64,000 bases of DNA, taken from contig JADIXX010000004.1 of NCBI GenBank assembly GCA_016705575.1, forward strand, positions 1 to 64,000, read 5' to 3'. The translations under genes and the position numbers were made by a program. Source of the DNA: Candidatus Aalborgicola defluviihabitans. Its GTDB lineage: Bacteria; Pseudomonadota; Gammaproteobacteria; Burkholderiales; Burkholderiaceae_C. This document shows, one piece after another, positions 33,446-42,073 of this stretch. The first letter of the stretch is position 1. Every line of letters starts with the position of its first letter. A model generated the notes under the pieces. That model worked only from the letters and a program-made list of their open reading frames with translations, did not search any database and was not told the origin of the DNA.

Positions 33446-34113
33446 GGCAGCTTCCTGCGCGCCAGATCCCGCGCGTAGTCCAACGCCAGCTGCTGCTCGG
33501 TCTGGTCAAAAATCCGCACCAAGCGCCCTCGCCCATCCACCACCAGCAGGGCCGCGTTGTGTTCAAAATCGCCGCGTCCATCGGGCACCACCACCACCTC
33601 AAAGCGGCGCAACAATTGTGCGTTTTGCGCACCATCAGCTATCCGCGCAAATTGCCATACCGCTGGATCAGCCTGAAGCCTGCGGGCATAGGCTTGCAAT
33701 TGGTCAGGCGTGTCGTGCGCACCGTCAAAACTGATCGACAGCAAGCGCACGCGCTTGCCGGCATCTGCCCAAGGTGAGTCGGAGGCACTACCCGGCACGG
33801 TGGCACGGTCTTGCAACAAACTGGCCTCCATTTGCTGGAAACTGCTGCCCAGTGATAAACAGACCGTCTGGCAACGGGTGTAGATAAAGTCAACCACAGT
33901 CACTGTGCCGGGCGCCGCCAGCCATTGCGCCAGCGGCTGCGGGGTCATGCCTGGGCCGTCCACCACCACGGGCGGGGTGACTACGGGCTGCAGTGCGACT
34001 TCCAGCCGACGAGCCCCTTCGGCAGTCCAGACCTGAAAATCGTGCGTGAGCCAAGTCGCAGAGGCGTAGCCGCAGAGTGCCAGCAAGGCACTGAGCAAGG
34101 CCGTTCGCAGCAT
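33442..34113 (-). CDS. SCO1/SenC family copper chaperone
   Basis: The product is 223 residues with an N-terminal anchor (MLRTALLSALLALCGYASAT). The thioredoxin-like domain carries VDFIYTRCQTVCLSLGSSF, the C-x3-C copper motif, and RLLSISFDGAHDTPDQLQAY. The conserved His expected near the C-terminus is present as FEHNAALLVVDGRGRL. SCO proteins deliver copper to the CuA or CuB site of haem-copper oxidases. Being in the ccoN-ccoO-cytochrome c run, it presumably serves CuB in that oxidase. Confidence 0.85.
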   Translation of the reverse strand: MLRTALLSALLALCGYASATWLTHDFQVWTAEGARRLEVALQPVVTPPVVVDGPGMTPQPLAQWLAAPGTVTVVDFIYTRCQTVCLSLGSSFQQMEASLLQDRATVPGSASDSPWADAGKRVRLLSISFDGAHDTPDQLQAYARRLQADPAVWQFARIADGAQNAQLLRRFEVVVVPDGRGDFEHNAALLVVDGRGRLVRIFDQTEQQLALDYARDLARRKLP

Positions 34114-34151
34114 CAGGCACCTCCTTTATGCCGTGCAACGGCACATGCCCG

Positions 34152-34760
34152 TCACGCGGGGTTCGGTGGCAACGCTTTCAGCGCAGCGCCGCCTTCAAAT
34201 GGCGTGGTGCGCGTACTGGCCTTGCGCTCCTGCTCGAACAAATCGGGCTTGATCGCCTCGGCCTTGTTGGACCAGTTGCTACGCACATAGCTGGCCACTG
34301 CGGCCAGTTCAGCGTCATTCAGCTGCTGGAACGACGGCATAGCGCCGCTGTAATCGGTACCCACCACCGTGATCTTACCGTTGATGCCGTGCAGCAAGAT
34401 GTTGGCTACGGTGCGTGCATCTCCCTGCACCCACTCTGAACCATCCAGCGGTGGAAATACGCCCGGTAACCCTTTGCCCGTGGCCTGGTGACAGGCAACA
34501 CATTGCGCGGCAAACACAGCTTTGCCATCTACCGCAGCACCCGCAGCGACAGGCGCCGGGCCCGACAAATCAGCCAGAGTGCGGCGGTCCCCAAGCTCAG
34601 CATTGCCAAAGGGCTCGGAAAGAAAGATGTAGACCACCCCAAACAGCACCATGGTCAACGTGACGATGACCGCGGCCAGGGGCACGGGGCGAATGCGCTC
34701 CTCAGGTTCTTCGTTTTCGCGTTCCTGCGCAGCGTGGTGGGTTTCGGTTTCTGGGGTCAT
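34152..34760 (-). CDS. Membrane-anchored cytochrome c
   Basis: The product is 202 residues. Acidic N-terminal residues (ETETHHAAQERENEEPEERI) are followed by one transmembrane helix (AAVIVTLTMVLFGVVYIFL) and a periplasmic domain with CVACHQATGKGLPGVFPPL (C-x2-C-H) and the distal Met in YSGAMPSFQQLNDAEL. A mono-haem protein of this kind may act as the third subunit or electron donor, in place of CcoP, in this cbb3-like cluster. It starts 17 bases after ccoO. Confidence 0.8.
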   Translation of the reverse strand: MTPETETHHAAQERENEEPEERIRPVPLAAVIVTLTMVLFGVVYIFLSEPFGNAELGDRRTLADLSGPAPVAAGAAVDGKAVFAAQCVACHQATGKGLPGVFPPLDGSEWVQGDARTVANILLHGINGKITVVGTDYSGAMPSFQQLNDAELAAVASYVRSNWSNKAEAIKPDLFEQERKASTRTTPFEGGAALKALPPNPA

Positions 34761-34776
34761 GGGGGCCTCGCGGGGT

Positions 34777-35424
34777 TCAGGATGCTGGCGCAGCCGCCGT
34801 TGTGGGCGTGGCAGAAGGTGCCGCCGTGGCTGGAGCCACCTGCACGGCCGGCGGAAGCACCGGATAGGTGTGGTTCAGGCCCTGCAGGTACTTCACCAAG
34901 TCCAGCGCCTCCGGTCGCGCTACCACCACTTGTCCAGCCGGCTCCTGTCCCGGCGGGAGTTTCACCACTTCGTCACCCGGCTCCGCGGTGGCCTTAGTCT
35001 CGAACAGGTAGGGATACGATGGCATTATCGAACCCGGCACGTAAGCACGCGGCTGGTACAGGTGGCCCAGATGCCAGTCCTTGCTGGACTGGCGCGCGCC
35101 GATATTGAACAGGTCCGGCCCAGTGCGCATGCTGCCAAGCAGGTGCGGTTTGTCGTAGTAGTAGTCGCCCGGGACGGATGCACGGCCCCAGCCTCGCTCG
35201 GCATCGGGGCCAAAGTTGCGGTCGCGTGGCTGTTGGCTGTGGCAGTACAAACAGCCGTTGGCGATGTACACCTGCCGCCCACGCAGTTCAGCGCTGGTGT
35301 AGGGCTTTAGGCCCTCCGGTGGCTTGATGTCGCGCACCTGCATATAGGGCATGACCACCAACGCGGCCGTGGCTACGGCCAGTGCAACGATAGCACCGGC
35401 TGCGAGCTTGACTTCATTCTCCAT
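34777..35424 (-). CDS. ccoO: cbb3-type cytochrome c oxidase subunit II
   Basis: From ATG 35424 (MENEVKLAAGAIVALAVATA) the product is 215 residues: one signal-anchor helix, then ELRGRQVYIANGCLYCHSQQ with a C-x2-C-H haem site followed by P-R-D, standard in CcoO. WGRASVPGDYYYDKPHLLGS, RTGPDLFNIGAR and PRAYVPGSIMPSYPYLF (distal Met in I-M-P) are hallmark segments. The tail is an Ala/Pro/Thr-rich linker (ATAAPSATPTTAAAPAS). It overlaps ccoN by 11 bases and transfers electrons from cytochrome c into the catalytic subunit. Confidence 0.9.
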   Translation of the reverse strand: MENEVKLAAGAIVALAVATAALVVMPYMQVRDIKPPEGLKPYTSAELRGRQVYIANGCLYCHSQQPRDRNFGPDAERGWGRASVPGDYYYDKPHLLGSMRTGPDLFNIGARQSSKDWHLGHLYQPRAYVPGSIMPSYPYLFETKATAEPGDEVVKLPPGQEPAGQVVVARPEALDLVKYLQGLNHTYPVLPPAVQVAPATAAPSATPTTAAAPAS

Positions 35425-37082
35425 GTGCGAACTCCATTGCCTTGGCGGGTGGCGTAAACAATGCTGCACCAGTGCGCGTGGGCCCAAAGCGCAGCGCCAT
35501 GGCCAGGAAATGACCCACAAAGACGAGGTGGCTGATCACCATCAGTGAACCGCCCACACTGCGCCACTGCAGATAGGGAATCGTCACGGCCACTGAATCC
35601 ATGAAGGGCCGCGCAGGGTCCAGCATGGCCAGGCCTTGCAGCCAGCCACCGATGGAGAGACCCACAAAGTAAATGCTGATACCAATAACCGCCAACCAGA
35701 ACTGCAGCGTGATGAGGCGCGGGTACGGCCACTCCCAATTCAACACGCGCGGCATCATGAAATAGATGGCACCAAACAGCACCATGGTGACGAAGGCGTA
35801 GGCACCCAGGTGGGCATGCGCCACCGTGAAGTGCGTGAAATGGGCTACCTGATTGATAGAGCGCAGCGCCTCGAACGAGCCCTGCAGCGACGACAGCATG
35901 TACATGAAGCCGCCAAACATCATGAATCGCAGCGTGGGGGAGTAACGCGCCAGGTGCATGCGCCCCCACATGGTGCCGGCCATGTTGATGGTGAAGGCCA
36001 GCACGGGAATGATCATCATCATGCTCTGAACGATGGACAGCGTGGTCAACCAGCCGGGAATGGGGCCGCCAATCAGGTGGTGGCCACCTACTTGGCCGTA
36101 GAAAAAGGCCAGCGTCCAGAAGCCCAGGATGGACAGGTTGTACGAGCGCACCGGTCGGCCAATGATTTTGGGTAAAAAGTAATAGATCGAACCCACGCTG
36201 ATGGGAGTGAACCACAAGCCCCAGCACGTTGTGGCCATACCACCAGTTGGTAGTGGCCTGCTGTACGCCAGTGTGCACGCCAGGCATCTTGGCCACGATA
36301 AACAGCAGTGAAATCCACAACAGCCCAGCCACCATGTACCAAACGCTCACATACAGCGATTCGACCTTGCGGTTGACCAGCGTGTACAGAACCGGCCCGA
36401 TGATGCAGATAAAACCGGCCACGATAAAAATGCCAATCTGCCAGGGAATTTCCAGGTATTCCATGCCGTCGGTCCAACCCGAACCAATGGCGCCGATGGC
36501 GCTGGCAATGCCGGTGTTGATGAGCGCGCCGCCCAGCATCACCCACATTGCGCCCACCAGGTGTGTGCGCAGCAGGCGCGGCAGCAGCCAGATGATGACG
36601 CCCAAAGCGGCGTTGGTGATCCAGCCGTACAAAACGGCTGTGAGGTGAATGGTGCGAATGCGCCCAAAGGTCTCCCACGCCTCACTGACTAACAGATCGG
36701 GCATGTGCAGTTTGAGCGATGCGGTGAGCCCTGCCAGCGAACCGAGTACCAACCAGAAGCAGGCAAAGGAAATGAACATGAATACCGGAAAGGCACTTGA
36801 GTGGTCGGCCTCAATGCGGTGCTGCAGTTCGTCCGGGTCGGCTACATGGCCACCTTCACCCTGGGCTGCGGCAGCGGCAGTGGCAGCGACCTGCAAACGG
36901 TCTTGTGCCCCGCCTTGCAGCGCTGGGTCATCCACTTTGCCCAGTTCGCCCGGGGCAAAGATGACCGACGCCGCCCGGGGATTCTCGACCAGCAGCCCCT
37001 TGCGCATGGACCAGATGAAAATAAACAGACCCATGATCGAAAGCAGGAAAGCTCCGAGCAAACTTAATATTGCGCTGTCCAT
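35414..37082 (-). CDS. ccoN: cbb3-type oxidase subunit I with N-terminal extension, one frameshift
   Basis: ATG 37082 begins MDSAILSLLGAFLLSIMGLF then IFIWSMRKGLLVENP, a single helix resembling the small CcoS protein. A loop and the catalytic subunit follow, including RTIHLTAVLYGWITNAALG (low-spin haem) and NWWYGHNVLG (CuB His). At about 36220 one extra T shifts the frame; the continuation LWFTPISVGSIYYFLPKIIG, FFYGQVGGHHLIGG (CuB His pair), and HFTHFTVAHAHLGAYAFV runs to 35414. Removing one base gives about 555 residues. The rest of the operon is intact, so sequencing error is likelier than loss. It would be the oxygen-reducing subunit of a high-affinity terminal oxidase. Confidence 0.8.
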
Positions 37083-37353
37083 GGGGTTCTGTTCTTTCGG
37101 AAATAGTCAAAAAGATGGATGAACGCCACCACTTTTGCGACAAAGTTTGATCCAAGGCAGTTGCAGGAACGCCCTGCATGTGTCAAGCGCTCACTCAGAA
37201 ATTTTATGATTCATTTGCAATGAATGTTTAATTCGCCGCAATACCCAGGCAGACAATAGTGTTAACAAATGCCTGTTTAGTGACTTTAGTCACCGACTCA
37301 TGCGTGCCCTGCGGGCTTAATGCGCACTGTCACCACATCAAGAGGATTTCTGC
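37083..37353. promoter_or_regulatory. Divergent promoter region between ccoN and the DUF3365 gene
   Basis: The 271 bases carry no gene. GTGACT-TT-AGTCAC (37280-37293) is a perfect 6-bp palindrome about 60 bases upstream of the DUF3365 gene, and AT-rich stretches such as ATGATTCATTTGCAATGAATG also occur. I could not find a convincing FNR box (TTGAT-N4-ATCAA), which cbb3 operons often have. Confidence 0.35.
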
Positions 37354-37947
37354 ATGAACAACAAACTATTTGGCTCCTTGTCTGTATTGCAAATGGGCGT
37401 TGGCGCGCTGCTGTGTCTGGGTTTGAACGCCATGGCCGACGACACAATGTGGGTGCAAGATGCCCGCACGGTTGCTGCATCGGTTCCGCCCAAGTTGCTG
37501 AAGGTTCTGAGTGACGAAATCGCCAAGGGTGGCCCCGCATCTGCCGTGAACGTCTGCAACGAAAAAGCCCCGCAAATGGCCAAAGCGGCGTCAGAGCAAA
37601 CAGGCTGGACCATACGCCGGGTGAGTCTGCGCAACCGTAACCCCAAAGCGGTGCCGGATACGTGGGAGCGGACGACCCTGGAAGAGTTTGACCGCCGCGC
37701 CGCAGCGGGAGAGGATGCAAGCAAGCTGGAAAAATATGCCGTAGTGGATAACGCCGGTCGCGCGGAATACCGCTACATGAAGGCCCTGCCCACACAACAA
37801 CTGTGCCGGTCTTGCCACGGTGCAACCGAGGTCATGGCACCCGACGTTGTCAGTAAAATCCATGCGCTGTACCCCGATGACAAGGCCATGGGCTATGCAC
37901 TGGGCCAGATACGTGGCGCCATGACGATTCGTAAAGGGCAGCCGTAA
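37354..37947 (+). CDS. DUF3365 (Tll0287-like) haem-binding protein
   Basis: The product is 197 residues with a signal peptide ending in LNAMADD, so it is periplasmic. DUF3365 features are SAVNVCNEKAPQMAKAA, TGWTIRRVSLRNRNPKA and the haem site QLCRSCHGATEV (C-x2-C-H). VKAMGYALGQIRGAMTI-like residues form the end strand. Such proteins bind one c-type haem and are thought to act as redox or gas sensors. It is divergent from the oxidase operon, which makes a link to respiration plausible but unproven. Confidence 0.8.
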   Translation: MNNKLFGSLSVLQMGVGALLCLGLNAMADDTMWVQDARTVAASVPPKLLKVLSDEIAKGGPASAVNVCNEKAPQMAKAASEQTGWTIRRVSLRNRNPKAVPDTWERTTLEEFDRRAAAGEDASKLEKYAVVDNAGRAEYRYMKALPTQQLCRSCHGATEVMAPDVVSKIHALYPDDKAMGYALGQIRGAMTIRKGQP

Positions 37948-38012
37948 CTCCCGGCGAGATGAAAACCAAGACAACCTTTAGGAGCAACTCCAAACTATGG
38001 TAATTTGATATG

Positions 38013-38030
38013 ATTTGACGCGCGTCAAAT
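38013..38030. promoter_or_regulatory. Perfect 18-bp palindrome (FNR/FixK-like) before the collagen-like gene
   Basis: ATTTGACGCGCGTCAAAT is fully palindromic and contains TTGAC-N4-GTCAA, a layout close to CRP/FNR-family half-sites. It is 90 bases upstream of the ATG at 38120 and could control the collagen-like gene. The spacing suits activation or repression near -40 if the transcript begins about 50 bases before the ATG. Confidence 0.45.
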
Positions 38031-38119
38031 CTACAACTCATGGGAGCGCGCTTTCATCGCCGGATGAGAGCGCGTAAATGGTTCTGTTTGACCTCTTTCG
38101 TTTTCTTGAGAAATAAAAC

Positions 38120-39436
38120 ATGACAAATCCCCCATTTCGCCTGAAGCGGGCAATTGCCCTAAGCCTGACATTTCTCTGTGCCGGATCAGCGGCCCTAGCG
38201 GGCGGGACTTACACACAGGCGGGACTACTCACCATACCCGCCGTCAACGTACCTGGCTTGGGGTCGTTCAATGCGCAGTTGACCAATGGGGGAGCCGGAG
38301 CCAATTTGCGCCCAGGCATGACCTTTCAGCTTCTCACACTGATACCGTCTGGTACCCCAGTAGAAATTCCTGCTACCTACAGCTTCAGTGACCAAATTGT
38401 CGTTTTGCCCGCCGTAGCTGCACCAGCTGCGGATGGAGTGGTCAGTTACTACGATGTCAGGCTGCGCAATGTCAATAGCAGTAACAACACCTTTGTTGTG
38501 GAAAGTGTTACAGATACACAGTTAGGGCGCGCTGAAAGCGGTTCAAAAGGAGCAACTGGGGCAACCGGCGCGGCAGGTCCTAGGGGGGCAACTGGCCCCG
38601 CCGGAACTCCAGGCCCTGTGGGCCCGCAGGGCATGCAGGGTGTGGCTGGGCCGACAGGCGTTGCCGGTTCAGCAGGACCCACCGGTCCGACAGGCATACA
38701 GGGTTTGACTGGCGAAACGGGCATCATGTCAGTACAAGGGGCTTGGAACGCAGGCACGACCTATATCCAAAATCAAGTAGTCTCCTACAACGGCTCTTCT
38801 TACGCCAGTCTGGGCAACTCCAATGTGAATCACCAGCCTGATGTGTCGCCTGCCGATTGGGGGATTCTGGCTTCCATGGGTGCTACCGGCTCAACAGGCC
38901 CCACGGGAGCAACTGGAGCAACTGGAGCTACTGGAGCTACTGGAGCTACTGGCCCATCTGGCGTTACAGGAGCAACTGGTGTTGCCGGCCCAACAGGCGC
39001 CGCTGGGGTCACAGGGACAGCCGGTTCAACCGGAAGCACTGGTAGTACAGGTGCAACTGGCCCCACGGGTGCAACAGGAGCAGCCAGCAACGTTGCAGGT
39101 CCGACAGGTGCCACAGGCTTAACGGGGACGATGGGTGTTACAGGGCCGACTGGGGCGACTGGGCCTACCGGAGCCACCGGGGCGATCACATCAATCACCA
39201 CCGAGAGCGCATTGGGGCCAATTGTCGATGACTACACGACGGTACAATCGGTAACCGCCAGTTGCTCATCCGGCAAGCTGGTGAGTGGCGGATGTAGCAC
39301 GAATGGAAAATGGGACAATGCAACGATACTGTCCAACTACCCGTCCAGCGCCACTGCCTGGACATGCACTTACCAAGGCGCAATCAGCCCACCGCTTAAC
39401 GTCCGTTTCACGGCACATGTCATGTGTGCAAATTGA
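38120..39436 (+). CDS. Secreted collagen-like protein with a CBM5/12-like insert
   Basis: The protein has 438 residues. A signal peptide (IALSLTFLCAGSAALAGG) is followed by a beta-rich N-domain to about residue 138. Collagen-like Gly-X-Y repeats follow, first mixed (GATGATGAAGPRGATGPAG) and then, after residue 253, dominated by G-X-T triplets (GATGSTGPTGATGATGATG). Between the two blocks at about 205-250 sits VQGAWNAGTTYIQNQVVSYN then GSSYASLGNSN and SPADWGIL, the W...Y...V-x-Y pattern of chitin-binding CBM5/12 modules. The C-domain has four Cys (CSSGKLVSGGC, WTCTYQ, HVMCAN). It should form a trimeric surface fibre. The next gene encodes a glycosyltransferase that could decorate its threonines. 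Confidence 0.8.
   Translation: MTNPPFRLKRAIALSLTFLCAGSAALAGGTYTQAGLLTIPAVNVPGLGSFNAQLTNGGAGANLRPGMTFQLLTLIPSGTPVEIPATYSFSDQIVVLPAVAAPAADGVVSYYDVRLRNVNSSNNTFVVESVTDTQLGRAESGSKGATGATGAAGPRGATGPAGTPGPVGPQGMQGVAGPTGVAGSAGPTGPTGIQGLTGETGIMSVQGAWNAGTTYIQNQVVSYNGSSYASLGNSNVNHQPDVSPADWGILASMGATGSTGPTGATGATGATGATGATGPSGVTGATGVAGPTGAAGVTGTAGSTGSTGSTGATGPTGATGAASNVAGPTGATGLTGTMGVTGPTGATGPTGATGAITSITTESALGPIVDDYTTVQSVTASCSSGKLVSGGCSTNGKWDNATILSNYPSSATAWTCTYQGAISPPLNVRFTAHVMCAN
38904..38950 (+). repeat. 9-bp tandem repeat in the collagen-like gene
   Basis: GGAGCAACT and its variant GGAGCTACT are repeated five times head to tail, coding Gly-Ala-Thr triplets. The slippage-prone tract could vary the fibre length between strains. 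Confidence 0.6.
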
Positions 39437-39486
39437 GGCCTGACTGAATTTGGCAGGGCTTGGCTGCCACTAAACGTTAACACTCC

Positions 39487-40563
39487 ATGGCAACGATTTG
39501 CCTGAACATGATCGTGCGTGACGAGGCGGCGGTGATTGAACGTTGCCTTGCTTCTGTGCGGCCATACATCGACTCGTGGGTGATCGTGGACACCGGCTCG
39601 TTGGACGATACGCCGGCCCGCATTGTCTCAACCATGGCCGGTGTGCCTGGCGAGCTGCACCACCGGGCATGGCGCAACTTTGGCCACAACCGCAGCGAAG
39701 CCCTTGCTCTAGCACGGGACAAGGCAGATTACCTGCTGTTCATTGATGCTGACGAAACTTTGGCAGCAAACCCACGCGCGATACTGCCCAAACTGACCGA
39801 ACCTGCCTACTCGCTAGAGGCACGTTTTGGCGAATTACGTTATGACAGGGTGAGTCTTATAGCCACCCACCTGCCTTGGCGTTGGGAAGGCGTACTGCAT
39901 GAATACCTGGAGGCAGGCCGAATCGTGCCGCAGCCTCGCCTGGCTGATTTCTGGATCGAAGTGTGGCCAGAAGGTGCGCGCTCCAAAGATCCCCAGAAAT
40001 TCCAGAAGGACGCTGCGACGCTGGAGGCAGCGCTGCTTCAAGAGCCCCACAACGCCCGCTACGTTTTTTATCTGGCCCAAAGTTACCGTGACGCTGGCCA
40101 GTACGCTCTGGCCCGCACCGCCTACGAAAGGCGCGCAGCCATGGGCGGCTGGGATGAAGAGGTGTGGTACGCGCGCTATCAGCTGGCTCGCCTGAGTGAG
40201 TTGTTCGAAGTCAACAAGGCGCAAGTGGTTGCTGGCTATTCAAAGGCATATTCATTCCGCCCTTCTCGAGCGGAACCGCTGGTGGCATTGGCGCGTTACT
40301 TGCGCTTGCAAAATGACTGCCCGCTAGCCTACATTTTTGCCCAGGCTGCCGTGCAATTGCCACTTTCGGTCGATCGGCTGTTTGTCGAAGTGCCTGCCTA
40401 CGGCTGGTCTGCCAGGGACGAGCTGGCTCTGGCGGCCTTTTACACCGGGCGCCACGAAGAAGCAAAGCAACTGTGGGTAACTTTGCTGCAGAGTCAGGAT
40501 TTACCCCAAATTGAACGCTCCCGGGTTGAAAAAAATCTGGGGTATGTCCCCTTGCCGGTATAG
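39487..40563 (+). CDS. Glycosyltransferase family 2 protein with TPR-like tail
   Basis: The product is 358 residues. The GT-A domain starts immediately: MATICLNMIVRDEAAVIERC, WVIVDTGSLDDTPARIVS and YLLFIDADETLAANP, whose D-A-D is the DXD metal/nucleotide-sugar motif. WEGVLHEYL holds the acceptor-side residue typical of this SunS/WaaE-like group. The C-terminal half is helical, TPR-like (YVFYLAQSYRDAGQYALART, RAEPLVALARYLRLQNDCP), and could bind the acceptor protein. It lies 50 bases after the collagen-like gene in the same direction, so O-glycosylation of that fibre is the natural hypothesis. Confidence 0.75.
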   Translation: MATICLNMIVRDEAAVIERCLASVRPYIDSWVIVDTGSLDDTPARIVSTMAGVPGELHHRAWRNFGHNRSEALALARDKADYLLFIDADETLAANPRAILPKLTEPAYSLEARFGELRYDRVSLIATHLPWRWEGVLHEYLEAGRIVPQPRLADFWIEVWPEGARSKDPQKFQKDAATLEAALLQEPHNARYVFYLAQSYRDAGQYALARTAYERRAAMGGWDEEVWYARYQLARLSELFEVNKAQVVAGYSKAYSFRPSRAEPLVALARYLRLQNDCPLAYIFAQAAVQLPLSVDRLFVEVPAYGWSARDELALAAFYTGRHEEAKQLWVTLLQSQDLPQIERSRVEKNLGYVPLPV

Positions 40564-40651
40564 CAGTGATGGACTGGAATGCCGCTAACAGCGGCAGGAG
40601 TATCCAGACCATTACGGGAACTTTGGTAGGCCGGTTTGCTCTATTCAATGA

Positions 40652-41518
40652 ATGGAACAAACCGTGACCGCCATCTCCGACACCACCCCCCTTCTGCAAT
40701 CGCTCAAACCCTCACCACGCATGCCGGTGCTGTTTATGGGCCACGGCAGTCCCATGAACGCTTTAGAAGACAATGTCTGGCGCCGCAGCTGGCAAAGCTT
40801 GGGCGCCGAACTGCTGGCACGCGAGGCAAAGCCCCAGCTCATCCTGTGCATCTCGGCCCATTGGCTCACGCGGGGCGGCTGGCAGATCACGGGCATGGCA
40901 CAGCCCAAGACGATTCACGATTTTGGTGGTTTTCCGCAGGAACTGTTTGACCAGCAATACCCGGCACCGGGTTCGCCTGCCGTAGCCGCCAGTCTGGCTC
41001 ACCAACTGAAATCCCCGGCTACGGGTAATGCATTGGGTGTGGATACCGAAATATGGGGTCTGGACCACGGCACTTGGTCGGTGCTCAAACCCATGTTTCC
41101 CCTGGCCCATATCCCGGTGCTGCAACTGAGCATGGATTACAGCCGCCCACCCGCTGAGCATTACGCCCTGGGCCAACAGTTACAGGGTCTGCGCGAGCGC
41201 GGCGTGCTGATTGTGGGTAGCGGCAACATTGTGCACAACCTGCGTGCCATGCGTGGTGAAGCGAGCGCCATGCAGGCATACGACTGGGCGCAAGAGTTTG
41301 ACGCCGTAGTGCAATCGCAAATCGAGACGGGCAACCTCTCGGTCCTGCACAACTTCCAGGCCCTGGGCGCCATGGCCCAACAGGCCCACCCTACCCATGA
41401 GCACTACCTGCCCCTGCTCTATTCCGCTGGTGCCGTACACGCCGAAGAGGCGCCGCGTTTCATCTCCACCGGCTTTCAGCTGGCATCCATCTCTATGCGC
41501 TCAGTGATGTGGGGATAA
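40652..41518 (+). CDS. DODA-type extradiol ring-cleavage dioxygenase (YgiD-like)
   Basis: The product is 288 residues from ATG 40652. LigB-family landmarks are seen: VLFMGHGSPMNALEDN, LILCISAHWLTRGGWQIT, GLDHGTWSVLKPMFPLAHIP, LIVGSGNIVHNLRAM and HEHYLPLLYSAGAV. The His residues in G-H-G-S, A-H-W and the late H-x-x-H bind Zn or Fe. Relatives cleave DOPA or other catechols (4,5-DOPA extradiol dioxygenase). The physiological substrate in bacteria is uncertain. A GTG or ATG closer to MPVLF is possible, but the 40652 start fits the neighbouring spacing. Confidence 0.85.
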   Translation: MEQTVTAISDTTPLLQSLKPSPRMPVLFMGHGSPMNALEDNVWRRSWQSLGAELLAREAKPQLILCISAHWLTRGGWQITGMAQPKTIHDFGGFPQELFDQQYPAPGSPAVAASLAHQLKSPATGNALGVDTEIWGLDHGTWSVLKPMFPLAHIPVLQLSMDYSRPPAEHYALGQQLQGLRERGVLIVGSGNIVHNLRAMRGEASAMQAYDWAQEFDAVVQSQIETGNLSVLHNFQALGAMAQQAHPTHEHYLPLLYSAGAVHAEEAPRFISTGFQLASISMRSVMWG

Positions 41519-41551
41519 GTAAAAGGCGGCCTTTGAGCAAGCCGCTGGGCT

Positions 41552-41971
41552 TTACCGCTGGAACTCACCAGCCCGCTCAGGCTGGTAAACAATTTCGGTA
41601 ATTTTGACTTTGAGCAAGCCCCCACCCGGCTTGGGCCATTCAATTTCGTCCCCTTGGGACAGCCCAAGCAGCGCACTGCCAACCGGGGCCAAAATGGAAA
41701 TAGTCTTCCCGCTTGAATCCACATCTTTGGGATATACCAAGGTGAGTTCAAATTCGTTTTTCGTCGATTCGACCGTAAATTTCACTGTCGAATTCATGGT
41801 CACAATCGTCGGAGGAATTTCTGTGGGGTCGACCACGTTGGCCCGGCCCAGCTCGGCTTCCAGTTCGTCTTTGCCTGCAAAGCTGTTTGCGGGCAAGGAC
41901 TCAATCAGGGTGTACAACCGGTCCTGATCCAACGAAGAGATGGTGATTTCGGGTCTGGTGTTCTTATCCAC
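41552..41971 (-). CDS. rnk: Nucleoside diphosphate kinase regulator / GreA-like factor
   Basis: The product is 139 residues. The N-terminal helix pair ISSLDQDRLYTLIESLPA and the C-terminal FKBP-like barrel (FELTLVYPKDVDSSGKTISI, LAPVGSALLGLSQGDEIEWP) match Rnk, a GreA/B relative that binds the RNA-polymerase secondary channel. Rnk lacks the long acidic coiled coil of GreA, consistent with what is seen. The gene follows the clpB terminator and has its own start in the 100-base gap. Confidence 0.8.
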   Translation of the reverse strand: MDKNTRPEITISSLDQDRLYTLIESLPANSFAGKDELEAELGRANVVDPTEIPPTIVTMNSTVKFTVESTKNEFELTLVYPKDVDSSGKTISILAPVGSALLGLSQGDEIEWPKPGGGLLKVKITEIVYQPERAGEFQR

Positions 41972-41987
41972 GGCTAAAAACCTTCAC

Positions 41988-42012
41988 AAAAAAAGAGCGC
42001 ATAGGCGCGCTC
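41988..42012 (-). terminator. Rho-independent terminator after clpB
   Basis: On the minus strand GAGCGC-GCCTAT-GCGCTC is followed by TTTTTTT. It lies 62 bases downstream of the clpB stop and before rnk. Confidence 0.7.
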
Positions 42013-42073
42013 ATTTGGCCAATGTACTCCAATCCGCAAAGTCCCCGAGGACTTTGCCAGATTGAAGCCTCAC

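Noticed and set aside
38550..39190. Regularly spaced short repeats resembling a CRISPR array
   Set aside because: The periodicity is nine bases and encodes Gly-X-Thr triplets; there are no spacers, leader or cas genes.
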